The notes: a model not told the origin generated them from the sequence alone. Counted from the first letter of the stretch, positions 1 to 9,322 are shown. The stretch: DNA of 61,304 nucleotides from Verrucomicrobiota bacterium (GCA_016871805.1 VHCG01000020.1:1-61304); one strand, 5' to 3'. Translations and numbers: made by a program.

Positions 1-222
1 GGGGATTCCAAACGTGCTTTGACACTCTCAGGCAAAGGGTCCAAGGCCTGGCACCGCACCCGGATCACCCTACGTGGCAATCGGGTCTCGATGACCGTCG
101 ATGGCGTCGAAACGGTGAGCGACCAACTTCACGAAGGAATTGCCTCGTCTGGTCGGATCGGACTCCGCCCAGCGGGCCGCCCGATGCAGTGGGCGAACCT
201 GTTCGCGCGGCGACTGGATTGA
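1..222 (+). CDS. C-terminal fragment of a LamG-like / DUF1080-like protein (partial)
   Basis: The frame is open from the first base and stops at 220-222, so only the last 73 residues are present and the start lies outside the window. The visible text has the pattern W-x-R-x-R-I-T-x-R-G-x-x-V-x-x-x-V-D-G, then I-G-L-R-P and a closing beta strand. This is how concanavalin-like domains of DUF1080 (3-keto-disaccharide hydrolase-like) and LamG proteins end. Such proteins are usually secreted and abundant in Verrucomicrobiota and Planctomycetota. The family call rests on a short fragment, and catalytic function cannot be judged. The 194 bases between this stop and the next gene show no further gene. 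Confidence 0.5.
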   Translation, partial: GDSKRALTLSGKGSKAWHRTRITLRGNRVSMTVDGVETVSDQLHEGIASSGRIGLRPAGRPMQWANLFARRLD

Positions 223-416
223 GGGGGGAGCGGCCGAGCGGCCGTGAATCCCAGAGCCCGAGCCCTGTCACGCCTGGGGTGGGGGGACGCTGGAGCGCCC
301 AGATGCCGCTGGGCACTGCGGCACCCACCGGTCTGACGGCCCTGGGAATTGGAGCAATGAGTCCGCCGCTTGGAACCTCCCCTTTTCAATTTAACGGACG
401 CCCGTAACGTCGGCCC

Positions 417-2699
417 ATGATTCCACGGGGGACGCTGCTTGCCGCCATCGCCTGCCTTGGTTTGGGCCTCTGTCTCGCCACACTCGAGGGCGCGGACAAA
501 TCCCAACGCCGTCCCCAGAGCCCTGCCGCGTCAAAGAAGGGCTCCACCAACCCCGCTGCCCCACAGGGCTTCTCCACCGCCGAGCTCGTCAATCGGGTCA
601 AACCCAGCCTCGTGGTGTTGTCCACCCGCAGCCGCGGAGGTACCGGCGAGGGCGTCGGGACCGGATTCGTCATCGACCCCTCCGGACTGGTCGCCACCAG
701 TCTCCACGTTGTGGGGGAATCCCAACCCGTCACCGCACGACTCGCCTCGGGTGAGACCGTCGAGGTCCTCGGACTCCACGCCTTCGACCGCCACGCCGAT
801 CTCGCCATCCTGCGCGTCGCCGCCAAGAATCTCCCCGCACTGACTCTTGGCGATGACTCCTCCCTCGCCACCGGGGCGGAGGTCGTCGCCATGGGCAACC
901 CCCTCGGCCTCGAGAACTCCGTCGTGGCCGGTGTGCTGTCGGGTCGACGCACCTTCGACGAGATCGAGATGCTCCAGCTCGCCATGCCGATCGAGCCCGG
1001 AAACTCGGGCGGCCCCCTCGTCGACCGCACCGGCGTCGTCCAGGGCATCATCAACGCCAAGTCGTTGCTCACACAGAACCTGGGGTTTGCCACGCCGGTC
1101 CGACTGCTCCGCCCGCTCGTCGAACGCCCCAATCCCATCCCGTACGCCCGCTGGATCCGCAACCGGGCGTTGGACCCCAAAAAATGGGAGGCCTTTCTCG
1201 GGGCCCGCTGGCAAACACGCAGCGGAGGCATCCAGGTCGAGGGAGCCGGAAACGGGTTCGGCGGGCGCGCCTACCTCCTCCAACGCGGCACCCCGCCCGA
1301 GAAACCCTACGAAGTCCGGGTGCAGGTCCGTCTCGACGACGAATCGGGAGCCGCAGGACTCCTCTTCGGCGGGGACGACTCCGGTCGCCACTACGGTTTC
1401 TACCCCACCGGCGGCCAGCTGCGGCTCACCGCGTTCGAAGGTCCCGAGGTGTTCGATTGGCGGATTCTCGGGACGGTGCCCAACCCCGCCTATCGCCCTG
1501 GCGATTGGAACCTCCTGCGGGTCCGGCACGAGGCGGACCGCATCCGATGCTGGGTGAACGGAGCCGAGGTGTTTTCAATGACCGAGGACGCCCTGAAGGG
1601 GAGTCAGATCGGCCTCGCCAAGTTCCGCAACACCGCCGCCGAGTTCCGTGACTTCCAGTCCGGAACCAACCTGGCCCCGCCGATACCCGTCGCACCGGAA
1701 CTGTTGGCGTCGTTGAAGACCGGGCCTCAGGGAATCGACACGCTGAGCGTTGAGGATCAGAAGACCCTTCGGGATCGCCTACCCGAGGTCCGGACCTCCC
1801 TCGCGGAACAGGCCCGAACCCTTGAGGTCGAGGCCGCACGCCTCCGCGAACTCGCCACCCAGTTGCATCGGATCCAGGTCCGAAACCGCCTCGTGGCGGA
1901 GCTTCACCAGCCGGAGGACGGCATCGACCTCGCCCATGCGACGCTGCTGGTGGCGCTGCACGACCAGCCGGATCTCGACATCACCGCTTCGGAGGAACAG
2001 ATCCGCGCCTGGGGCGAGGAACTCCGAGGTCGACTCCAAGGCATCGATTCCGATTCCGAGAAGGTCCAGCACCTCTGCCGGTTTCTTTTCAAGGAAAACG
2101 GATTCCACGGCAGCCGCCACGACTACTCCAACCCTGCCAACAGCCACATCAACCAGGTCCTCGACGACCGCGAGGGATTGCCCATCACCCTCAGCATCGT
2201 GTTCCTGACCGTGGGTGAACGGGCTGGAATCCAACATCTTCATGGGGTTCCGCTGCCGGGACATTTCCTCGTGAAGCACGCGCCTCCGGGACGGGACGAA
2301 CAGCTCTTTGATGTGTTCGACGGGGGCCGTCCCCTGACCCACAGCGATGCCGACGAGCTGGGCGGGCAGTTCGCCCGGGTCCCGGTCCGGACCGAGGGGA
2401 TGCGCCCGTCCACCAAGCGCGAGATGATCGTGCGTATGGTGGGCAACCTGCAGTCGTTCAAGGAACGTAAGTCCGGCGCAGCATCATCGCTCCCCTATGC
2501 CGATCTCCTCGTCGCAATCGTTGGTGAACCCCAGCTGGAGGCCTCCCAGCGCCTCGACCGCGCGCGGCTCCGTGCCCGCGCCGGAGATATCAAGGGCGCA
2601 TGCGAAGACCTCAGCTGGATTGTCGACACAGCACCGCCCGGATATCCGCTGGAGCCCATCCGCCAGATGCTGGACCGGATCACGTCGGATCCACGTTGA
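417..2699 (+). CDS. Secreted HtrA-like serine protease fused to LamG-like and SirB1/transglutaminase-like domains
   Basis: A 760-residue protein with an N-terminal signal peptide (about residues 1-26). Residues 55-235 form a trypsin-like S1C (HtrA/Deg) domain with an intact triad: His97 in TSLHVV, Asp128 in RHADLAIL and Ser197 in GNSGGP. No PDZ domain follows. Residues about 258-415 resemble a concanavalin/LamG-like fold, with the W-N-x-L-R-V-R-x-E-x-D-x-I-x-x-W-V-N-G pattern. After a helical stretch, residues about 490-660 match the SirB1/transglutaminase-like family (NPANSHINQVL, G-L-P-I-T-L-S, GVPLPGHFLV), followed by the usual TPR-like tail. Each part is a known family, but the three-part order is unusual. 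The start is the first ATG, beside the signal peptide. A periplasmic or surface protease is likely; the substrate is unknown. Confidence 0.8.
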   Translation: MIPRGTLLAAIACLGLGLCLATLEGADKSQRRPQSPAASKKGSTNPAAPQGFSTAELVNRVKPSLVVLSTRSRGGTGEGVGTGFVIDPSGLVATSLHVVGESQPVTARLASGETVEVLGLHAFDRHADLAILRVAAKNLPALTLGDDSSLATGAEVVAMGNPLGLENSVVAGVLSGRRTFDEIEMLQLAMPIEPGNSGGPLVDRTGVVQGIINAKSLLTQNLGFATPVRLLRPLVERPNPIPYARWIRNRALDPKKWEAFLGARWQTRSGGIQVEGAGNGFGGRAYLLQRGTPPEKPYEVRVQVRLDDESGAAGLLFGGDDSGRHYGFYPTGGQLRLTAFEGPEVFDWRILGTVPNPAYRPGDWNLLRVRHEADRIRCWVNGAEVFSMTEDALKGSQIGLAKFRNTAAEFRDFQSGTNLAPPIPVAPELLASLKTGPQGIDTLSVEDQKTLRDRLPEVRTSLAEQARTLEVEAARLRELATQLHRIQVRNRLVAELHQPEDGIDLAHATLLVALHDQPDLDITASEEQIRAWGEELRGRLQGIDSDSEKVQHLCRFLFKENGFHGSRHDYSNPANSHINQVLDDREGLPITLSIVFLTVGERAGIQHLHGVPLPGHFLVKHAPPGRDEQLFDVFDGGRPLTHSDADELGGQFARVPVRTEGMRPSTKREMIVRMVGNLQSFKERKSGAASSLPYADLLVAIVGEPQLEASQRLDRARLRARAGDIKGACEDLSWIVDTAPPGYPLEPIRQMLDRITSDPR

Positions 2700-2761
2700 T
2701 CCCACCTCCCCAACGCGGAATCCCCTTCCCCACCCGAGGACACCCCGGTACGAAGCAGCCA

Positions 2762-3541
2762 ATGACGCGCGACTACCTGAACCGGTGCCAGCAACTCCTG
2801 GAGACCGTCGTCCAACAGACCCCGGTGATCGAGAAGGCTGCGAATCTCTTCAGCCAGACCATCCTCGCCGGCCGGATGGTCCACCTCTTCGGCTCGGGCC
2901 ACAGTCGCATCCTGGTCGAGGAGATGTGGCCGCGGTATGGGTCGTTTCCCGGCTTCAATCCGATCGTCGAACTCTCTCTGAGCTTCCACAATCTGGTCGT
3001 CGGTGCGAACGGCCAGCGCCAGGCGATGTTCCTCGAGAACGTGCCCGGACTCGCCTCGCGGATCCTCAGGAACTTCGATCTCTCCCCTTTGGACAGCGCC
3101 CTCGTCGTCTCGTCGAGCGGCTGCAACATCGTACCGATCGAAATCGCCGAGGAGTTCCAGCGCCGCAAGGTCCGTGTGGTTGCGATCATCTCCAAGGCCC
3201 ACAGCGAGGCCAGCACGAGCCGGCGTCCCGATGGACGCAAACTCCAGGACTTCGCTGACCTGGTCCTCGACACCGGCGCACCCGTCGGCGACGCCATGGT
3301 GACCGTGCCGGGGCTCGACACCCCTGTGGCCCCGGGCTCGACGGTGGGAGGCTGCCTGCTGGTGAACTCGATCAAGGCCGAGGTAGCGGCGCGCCTCACA
3401 GCCACGGGACATCCACCCAAGGTGCTGACGGCTGGAGCCCTGGTGGGATCGGAACGCGCCACCGCCCTGTTCGAATCCGCATACGACGAACACGCCCGCC
3501 GCCTTGCCCGGCTCTACGAGCACCTGGGTGACCCCACCTGA
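2762..3541 (+). CDS. SIS-domain sugar-phosphate protein (UPF0309-like)
   Basis: A 259-residue cytoplasmic protein starting at MTRDYLNRC. SIS (sugar isomerase) domains bind phosphosugars. Here the phosphate-loop-like GSGHSR sits near residue 42, and a second segment, V-V-S-S-S-G-C-N, sits near residue 120. The order of motifs and the length match the UPF0309 group, which often accompanies amino-sugar catabolism or sugar ABC transport. The frame is open further upstream to 2600 but overlaps the preceding gene. The ATG at 2762, 62 bases after that gene, is the natural start. It converges on a sugar ABC ATPase, which hints at shared carbohydrate use. The substrate cannot be told from sequence. 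Confidence 0.8.
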   Translation: MTRDYLNRCQQLLETVVQQTPVIEKAANLFSQTILAGRMVHLFGSGHSRILVEEMWPRYGSFPGFNPIVELSLSFHNLVVGANGQRQAMFLENVPGLASRILRNFDLSPLDSALVVSSSGCNIVPIEIAEEFQRRKVRVVAIISKAHSEASTSRRPDGRKLQDFADLVLDTGAPVGDAMVTVPGLDTPVAPGSTVGGCLLVNSIKAEVAARLTATGHPPKVLTAGALVGSERATALFESAYDEHARRLARLYEHLGDPT

Positions 3542-3677
3542 GGTTCCGGGACTGCTTCGGGTCCACGCAGCGGACAAGTCCGGGTAGGCCAGTGCTCTCG
3601 GCCCCAGGCCGAACCCCGTCCGCACTCCCCAAAAGGCTTCATCCGCTGCCGCACCCCAGCCCTGACCCAATCGGCCA

Positions 3678-3799
3678 GGGTCAGGTCATGCCTCGCGGGT
3701 CGGGGTCAGGTCATGCCTCGCGGGTCGGGGTCAGGTCATGCCTCGCGGGTCGGGGTCAGGTCATGCCTCGCGGGTCGGGGTCAGGTCATGCCTCGCGGG
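3678..3799. repeat. 25-bp tandem repeat, four full units plus a partial fifth
   Basis: Units start at 3678, 3703, 3728, 3753 and 3778. The first four are identical over 25 bp (beginning GGGTCAGGTCATGCCTCGC and ending GGGTCG). The fifth matches for 22 bp before diverging. The array fills the convergent gap between the SIS gene and the sugar ABC ATPase. Short open frames read through it but simply repeat the unit, so they are not taken as genes. Perfect identity between units points to recent expansion or homogenisation. Confidence 0.95.
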
Positions 3800-3840
3800 G
3801 GTGCATCTGATGCACCCAGTGATGCAGGGGACTGCATCAC
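3800..3840. repeat. Two adjacent short palindromes (REP-like)
   Basis: Bases 3800-3816 read GGTGCATC-T-GATGCACC, a perfect 8-bp inverted repeat around one base. Bases 3819-3840 read GTGATGCAG-GGGA-CTGCATCAC, a perfect 9-bp inverted repeat with a 4-base loop. The second, with its downstream flank, recurs near 10458. No T-run follows, so these are not typical intrinsic terminators, although they sit between convergent genes. Confidence 0.8.
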
Positions 3841-3858
3841 ACCCCCTTCGAATCTCCC

Positions 3859-5349
3859 TCAGCCTGCGGATCCCACACCCGCCATCAGCCGCAGCAATGC
3901 CGCCTGACTGAACTGATCCCGATCGAGCTCGCCCACCTGTCGCCCCTGCCGCAGCACCACCACCCGGTCACTCAGCCGCATCAGCTCCGGCAGCTCGCTG
4001 CTGATCAGCAGGATCGCCGTACCGCCCGCCGCCAGCTCCTCCAGCAACCGGTGGATCTCCGCCTTCGCCCCGACATCCACGCCCCGGGTCGGTTCGTCGA
4101 CCATCAGGATGGGACACTCCCGGGCAAGCCACTTGGCCAGGGCCACCTTCTGTTGGTTGCCACCGCTGAGACCCGAGACCGGGGCCTCCATGGACGGCGA
4201 CTTGACCCGGAGCCGGTCGAAGAACGTCCCGGCGATCATCCGCTCGGTCGATCGCCGAACCACCCCGGCCGTCGCAATCCGACGCAAGACCGCGAGGCTC
4301 GCGTTCTCCCGACAGGACAGCGGCAGGATCAACCCCAGCCGCTTGCGATCCTCCGGCAGGAATCCGAGTCCCGCCTCCAATGCGGCGCCAACACGGTGCG
4401 GACGCAACCGCTGGCCACGAACGAGCACCTCGCCGGTCGACCGAAAATCGAGCCCGAAGATGGCCTGGGCCACCTCGCTCCGCCCCGCCCCCACGAGCCC
4501 CGCAAGGCCAAGGATCTCCCCCGCCCTCACCGAGAAGTGGATTCCAGAGAACCGCTCCGGCGATGCCAAGGCCGACACCCGCAGCACCTCCTCTCCGGGA
4601 ATACGCCGCGGACCCAACGCCGAAGCCGGATCCAGCTCCCGTCCGATCATCTGCTCCACCAGCCGGTTCTCATGGGTCTGCCCGATCGGCTCCGTCGCGA
4701 CATGGCGTCCGTCCCGCAGAACGGTCACCGTGTCGCACAGACGGAAGATCTCATCCATGCGGTGGGACACGTAGAGCACCGTGATGCCCCGACGCTTGAG
4801 ATCTCCCAGCAGGGTGAAGAGATGTTCCGACTCCGCCACCGAGAGCGAGCTGGTCGGCTCGTCGAAGACGATCACCCGGGCACCGGTGCCGACAGCTGCG
4901 GCGATCTGGAGAAGCTGTTCCTGTCCCGTGGACAGTTCCCCAACAGGCCGATCGACCGGAATGTCGGCCCCAATCGTCTGGAGCAGCCGGGCCGCTTCCT
5001 GCCGCAGCGCGCCGCGCCGCATCCAACCCATCCGGGACGGCAACGCTCCAAGACATAGATTCTCCGCAACGGAAAGGTTCGGGCAGAACGCCAGTTCCTG
5101 GTGGACCATCGCGATCCCGAGTCGCCGGGCCGACAGCGGGTCGGTCGGACGGATGACTTCACCCCGGAGGCGGATCTCGCCCCCATCGGACCGCTGCACC
5201 CCCGCGAGGATCTTTCCCAGGGTGCTCTTGCCCGCACCGTTTTCGCCCATCAGGGCGTGGCAGCTCCCCTGGGCGACCTCGAAGCTGACCTCGTCGAGCG
5301 CACGAACGCCCGGATAGCGCTTGGAGATGTTTTCAAACCGGAGGAACAC
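3859..5349 (-). CDS. Sugar ABC transporter ATP-binding protein, two fused NBDs (RbsA/MglA type)
   Basis: A 496-residue ATPase with two nucleotide-binding domains, the layout of the carbohydrate-uptake CUT2 family (RbsA, MglA, XylG). The first half has Walker A GENGAGKST near residue 36, signature LSTGQEQL, Walker B VIFDEPTSSL and switch SHRMDE. The second half has the usual degenerate P-loop GLVGAGRSE, signature LSGGNQQK and VDEPTRGVD. It would energise uptake of a monosaccharide at the inner membrane. No permease or sugar-binding protein gene lies next to it. The facing gene at 5454 is divergent and unrelated. Partners must be encoded elsewhere. Confidence 0.92.
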   Translation of the reverse strand: MFLRFENISKRYPGVRALDEVSFEVAQGSCHALMGENGAGKSTLGKILAGVQRSDGGEIRLRGEVIRPTDPLSARRLGIAMVHQELAFCPNLSVAENLCLGALPSRMGWMRRGALRQEAARLLQTIGADIPVDRPVGELSTGQEQLLQIAAAVGTGARVIVFDEPTSSLSVAESEHLFTLLGDLKRRGITVLYVSHRMDEIFRLCDTVTVLRDGRHVATEPIGQTHENRLVEQMIGRELDPASALGPRRIPGEEVLRVSALASPERFSGIHFSVRAGEILGLAGLVGAGRSEVAQAIFGLDFRSTGEVLVRGQRLRPHRVGAALEAGLGFLPEDRKRLGLILPLSCRENASLAVLRRIATAGVVRRSTERMIAGTFFDRLRVKSPSMEAPVSGLSGGNQQKVALAKWLARECPILMVDEPTRGVDVGAKAEIHRLLEELAAGGTAILLISSELPELMRLSDRVVVLRQGRQVGELDRDQFSQAALLRLMAGVGSAG

Positions 5350-5453
5350 GGGAGCACGCTAGGCGATCCGACACCGGGCCGTCGAGACCCACCCCTGACC
5401 CCAGACCGGGAATCCACTTCTATCCAGGAGCGGAGTTCTGGTTCAGTAATCGC

Positions 5454-7988
5454 ATGTCCTCCCGCTCCCCCCTTCATCCCCTCCTGGCCGCTGCCGCGTT
5501 CCTCGGGCTCCTGCTTCCGATGTCGGGACAGGACATCGCCCCCAAAGACGCCTCGGGACGCACCCTGAACCTCGGGTTCGAGACCGGGGACCTGACCGAC
5601 TGGACCGCCACGGGCGGCGCCTTCCAGGGGCAGCCGGTCCGCGGCGATGTCGTCAAAGCCCGCCGGAGCGACATGGAATCCGGTCACGCCGGTGAGTTCT
5701 GGGTCGGCGGCTACGAGAAGGTTGGGGACGACCCCAGGGGAACCCTGACCTCGAAGCCGTTCCGGATCACCCAGCCCTGGGCCAGCTTCCGTTTTTCCGG
5801 CGGACCCTGGCCCGAGACGCGCATCGAACTGGTCGACACCGCCAGCGGTACCGTCTTCTTCAAGATGCACGGACGCGAAAGCGAGACGCTCCGGACCGTC
5901 GTGGCCGACCTCAAAGACCGAGTGGGCAAGGACATGGCTGTCCGGCTGGTCGATGACCGTTCCGGACACTGGGGACACATCAACTTCGACGGTTTCGTCT
6001 TCCACGCCAAGCAGCCCAAACCCGCCGATGCCTACACGGCGGCTGAGATGCGCTGGGACGAACCGCCTCCGGCTGACGCCGTCCTGTTCGCCGGTCTCAC
6101 CGCCACCGAAGCCGCCTCCAAGGCGACCCTCAAGCCCGGGTTCCAGATGCACGTCTTCGCGGCGGAGCCCGACATCCGCCAGCCCATCGCATTCTGTGAC
6201 GATGACAAGGGCCGGCTCTGGGTCGCCGAGGGCATCACCTATCCGAAACGCGTCGGACACCCACCCAAGAACGGGACTCCTGCCGAACTCCTCCAGGATT
6301 TCCTCGGTGGCAAGGATCGCATCCTGGTGTTCGAGGACACCGACGGGGACCACAAGTTCGACCGTCGCACGGTGTTCCTGGAGAACGTCAATCTGATCTC
6401 CGGCCTCGAATATGGCTTCGGTGGACTCTGGGTCGGAGCCGCGCCCTATCTGGCCTTCATCCCGATCGCCGACGGCGACGCGCCCAAGCCGGCCGGGGAT
6501 CCCCGCATCCTGCTCGATGGCTGGAACTACACGGCCGATACCCACGAGACGCTGAACACCTTCCTGTGGGGTCCCGACGGCTGGCTCTATGGCTGCCACG
6601 GCGTGTTCTGTCCCTCCAATGTCGGCAAGCCGGGCACCTCAGTGACGGACCGCCAGTGGGTCGACGCCGGGGTCTGGCGCTACCATCCCGTCCGCCACGA
6701 GTTCGAAGTCTTTACCGAGGGCGGATCGAATCCCTGGGGCATCGATTTCGACGAGGAGGGCAACCTCTGGGCCGAGATGTGTGTCATTCCGCACCTGTTC
6801 CAGATGGTCCAGGGTGCCCGCATTACCCGTCAGGGCGGCGAACACTACTGCATCAACCTCGCCGAGGCGGCCCGCAATGCGAAGACCCGCGACCCGCGCG
6901 GCGGCAAACCGGTGTTCCCCTACGTCTACGAGGACATCACCACGGTCGCCAACCACCTCCACTACGCCGGCAACCAAGGCCCCCATGCCGGCAACGGCCG
7001 CAGCGACGCCCACGGCGGCGGACACGCCCACGCCGGACTTATGGTCTATCTCGGGACCAGCTGGCCCGCCGAGTACCGGAACCATCTGTTCATCGGCAAC
7101 ATCCATGGACAACGCCTCAACATGGAGCGCCCCATCCGCTCGAGATCCGGCTTCATCGGCGAACACGGTGCCGACTTCCTTAATTTTAACGACACCTGGA
7201 GCCAGACCCTCAACCAACGCTACGACGCCAATGGCTCAGTCTACATCATCGACTGGTACGACAAGAACCAGTGCCATCACAACCGCGAGGACGGCCACGA
7301 CCGCGCCAATGGCCGGATCTACAAAATCGTCTACCAGAACACCCAAAAAAACCGTGTCGACCTTGCGGCTCGCAGCTCGGAGGACCTCGTCCGCGAGGTC
7401 GGATCCCGAAACGAATGGGTCAGCCGCCATGCACGACGTCTTCTGCATGAGCGCTTCGGGGCGGGACAGTCCATGACGAAGGCCCGGGAGGTCCTCACCC
7501 GAAGTCTGCGGGACGGCAAAGGCCGCAATGAACGCCTCCGGGCGCTTTGGACCCTCGGCCAGACCGGCGGGATTCCGTCCGATGCCACCCGCCTGGCCGG
7601 GAGCGACGACGTCCTGAAGGGCTGGACCCTCCAGCTCGCCGCCGAACGTGCTGCCACACTCGACTGGAATGTCGGACCGGGCCATGACCTGCTGTCGACG
7701 CTCAAAATCCTCGCCGCTAAGGATCCGTCGCCCGTGGTCCGCCGCCAGGTCGCCTCCGCCCTGCAGCGGATTCCGGTCGAGCACCGCTGGGAGGTCCTGA
7801 CCGCACTGCTCCAGCACGCGGAGGACGCGTCCGACCACAACCTGCCCCAGCTCTGCTGGATAGCCGCCGAGGGTGGTGCAGCGACCGATCCCGAGCGGGC
7901 GTTGTCGCTGCTCAAATCCTGCAAGATTCCCAAGGTCCGGGAATTCATCGCCCGCCGTCTGGCCACCGCAAGCCTCGCCCGGAACTGA
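5454..7988 (+). CDS. PVC-type secreted dehydrogenase (DUF7133-like) with C-terminal HEAT-like repeats
   Basis: An 844-residue exported protein with a signal peptide in residues 1-25. Residues about 35-185 look like a carbohydrate-binding jelly-roll (GFETGDLTDW). Residues about 200-645 are the beta-propeller typical of the membrane-bound dehydrogenase domain of Planctomycetota and Verrucomicrobiota (A-E-P-D-I-R-Q-P-I-A-F-x-D-D, RIYKIVY near the end). Residues about 655-840 are helical repeats resembling HEAT repeats. In many relatives a c-type haem domain closes the same polypeptide. Here it is in the next gene, 35 bases downstream, which has its own signal peptide. The likely role is extracytoplasmic oxidation of sugars or alcohols; the substrate is unknown. 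Confidence 0.82.
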   Translation: MSSRSPLHPLLAAAAFLGLLLPMSGQDIAPKDASGRTLNLGFETGDLTDWTATGGAFQGQPVRGDVVKARRSDMESGHAGEFWVGGYEKVGDDPRGTLTSKPFRITQPWASFRFSGGPWPETRIELVDTASGTVFFKMHGRESETLRTVVADLKDRVGKDMAVRLVDDRSGHWGHINFDGFVFHAKQPKPADAYTAAEMRWDEPPPADAVLFAGLTATEAASKATLKPGFQMHVFAAEPDIRQPIAFCDDDKGRLWVAEGITYPKRVGHPPKNGTPAELLQDFLGGKDRILVFEDTDGDHKFDRRTVFLENVNLISGLEYGFGGLWVGAAPYLAFIPIADGDAPKPAGDPRILLDGWNYTADTHETLNTFLWGPDGWLYGCHGVFCPSNVGKPGTSVTDRQWVDAGVWRYHPVRHEFEVFTEGGSNPWGIDFDEEGNLWAEMCVIPHLFQMVQGARITRQGGEHYCINLAEAARNAKTRDPRGGKPVFPYVYEDITTVANHLHYAGNQGPHAGNGRSDAHGGGHAHAGLMVYLGTSWPAEYRNHLFIGNIHGQRLNMERPIRSRSGFIGEHGADFLNFNDTWSQTLNQRYDANGSVYIIDWYDKNQCHHNREDGHDRANGRIYKIVYQNTQKNRVDLAARSSEDLVREVGSRNEWVSRHARRLLHERFGAGQSMTKAREVLTRSLRDGKGRNERLRALWTLGQTGGIPSDATRLAGSDDVLKGWTLQLAAERAATLDWNVGPGHDLLSTLKILAAKDPSPVVRRQVASALQRIPVEHRWEVLTALLQHAEDASDHNLPQLCWIAAEGGAATDPERALSLLKSCKIPKVREFIARRLATASLARN

Positions 7989-8023
7989 ACCACAGGCGCT
8001 ACCCCACACCGACCGTCCACGCC

Positions 8024-9241
8024 ATGCCCGCACTCACCCGCTGCCTCGCCGCCGCCGCCTTTACGGGACTCCTCCTGGTCGCCGACACGCCCGCACTCCA
8101 GGCCGAAGACAGCCTGCCGCAGCTGACCCGCCTCCTTGCGGACTCCAAGGACACCGAGTTCCAGCTCGACCTTCTCCGGGGGCTGAGCGCCGCGTTGCAG
8201 GGACGTCGTTCCGCACCCATGCCCGAGGGCTGGAGTGCGGTCGAGATCCGGTTGGCCGGGAGTTCGAACGACGAGGTCCGCACCCTCGTGCAGACCCTGT
8301 CGCTGACCTTCGGCAGCCCCCAGGCCCGGGCGGCGCTGCGGACATTGGCGAAGACCTCCACGGCCGATGCCTCGGCGCGGCGGAAAGCCCTCGACAGCCT
8401 GCTCGCCGCCAAGGACCCAGAGCTGCCATCCGCGCTCCAAGCCCTCGTCACCGACTCGGCGGTGCGGTCAACCGCCATCCGAGGCCTCGCCGCCTACGAT
8501 GATCCCAAGACGCCCGCGGTGCTGCTGGGCGGTGTCTACTCTGGGCTGCCTTCCTCCGAACGCCGCGACGCGCTCAACACCCTCGCCTCTCGCCCCGCCT
8601 ACGCGAAGCCCCTTCTGCTGGCCGTCGCCAAGGGATCCATCCCCAAGACCGATCTCACCGCCGACCTCGTCCGACAACTCCGCAGCTTCAAGGACGCCGA
8701 CATCTCCCGTCAGATCACCGAGGCGTGGGGGGTGATGCAGGACACGAGTCCCGACATGCAGAAGGAGATCGAGAAGGTGAAACGGACCTACTGGGCTGGC
8801 GGATCCACCCCGGGGGATGGACCCCGGGGACGGGTCGTCTTCAACAAGATTTGCGCCCAGTGCCACCACCTCTTCGATTCCGGCGGTGCGGTCGGACCCG
8901 ACATCACCGGGGCCAACCGGGGGGATCTCGACTACCTCCTCCAGAACATTCTCTACCCGAACGCCGTCATCCCGAACGAGTACCGCGCCTCGACCCTCGA
9001 GACGCGCGACGGACGGGTCGTGATGGGCGTGGTGAAGCAGCAGGACGCCAACGGCTATGTGATCCAGACCGCCACCGAACAGGTGAAGCTGCCGAAGGGC
9101 GAAGTGGCAAAGGTCGATCAGAGCGACCAGTCGATGATGCCTGAGGGCCTTCTGGCGCCGTTGAGCGACCAGGAGATCCGGGATCTGCTGTACTATCTAG
9201 GCCGTCCCGGACAGGTCCCGCTCCCGGCTGGGACCAAGTGA
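8024..9241 (+). CDS. Secreted c-type haem protein with HEAT-like N-terminus (PVC haem-binding domain)
   Basis: A 405-residue protein with a signal peptide (about residues 1-27). Residues 30-250 are helical repeats similar in style to the end of the preceding protein. The C-terminal part carries one haem site, CAQCH, with cysteines at 277 and 280 and histidine 281. It is followed by G-x-V-G-P-D-I-T and ends with the IRDLLYYL motif of the PVC haem-binding family. It follows the dehydrogenase gene by 35 bases in the same direction and probably accepts its electrons in the periplasm. The pair looks like a split version of the single long protein common in the phylum. Confidence 0.85.
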   Translation: MPALTRCLAAAAFTGLLLVADTPALQAEDSLPQLTRLLADSKDTEFQLDLLRGLSAALQGRRSAPMPEGWSAVEIRLAGSSNDEVRTLVQTLSLTFGSPQARAALRTLAKTSTADASARRKALDSLLAAKDPELPSALQALVTDSAVRSTAIRGLAAYDDPKTPAVLLGGVYSGLPSSERRDALNTLASRPAYAKPLLLAVAKGSIPKTDLTADLVRQLRSFKDADISRQITEAWGVMQDTSPDMQKEIEKVKRTYWAGGSTPGDGPRGRVVFNKICAQCHHLFDSGGAVGPDITGANRGDLDYLLQNILYPNAVIPNEYRASTLETRDGRVVMGVVKQQDANGYVIQTATEQVKLPKGEVAKVDQSDQSMMPEGLLAPLSDQEIRDLLYYLGRPGQVPLPAGTK

Positions 9242-9322
9242 GTTGCCCCGGATCGACGGGCAAACGACCGCAGATTCCGGAAGACTTCCGCGGAACTTGG
9301 GGAAGAGTTGCTGCGAGGATCG

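Noticed and set aside
5250..6599. 449-codon open frame on the minus strand
   Set aside because: It crosses the divergent gap and lies opposite the PVC dehydrogenase; no protein-like features.
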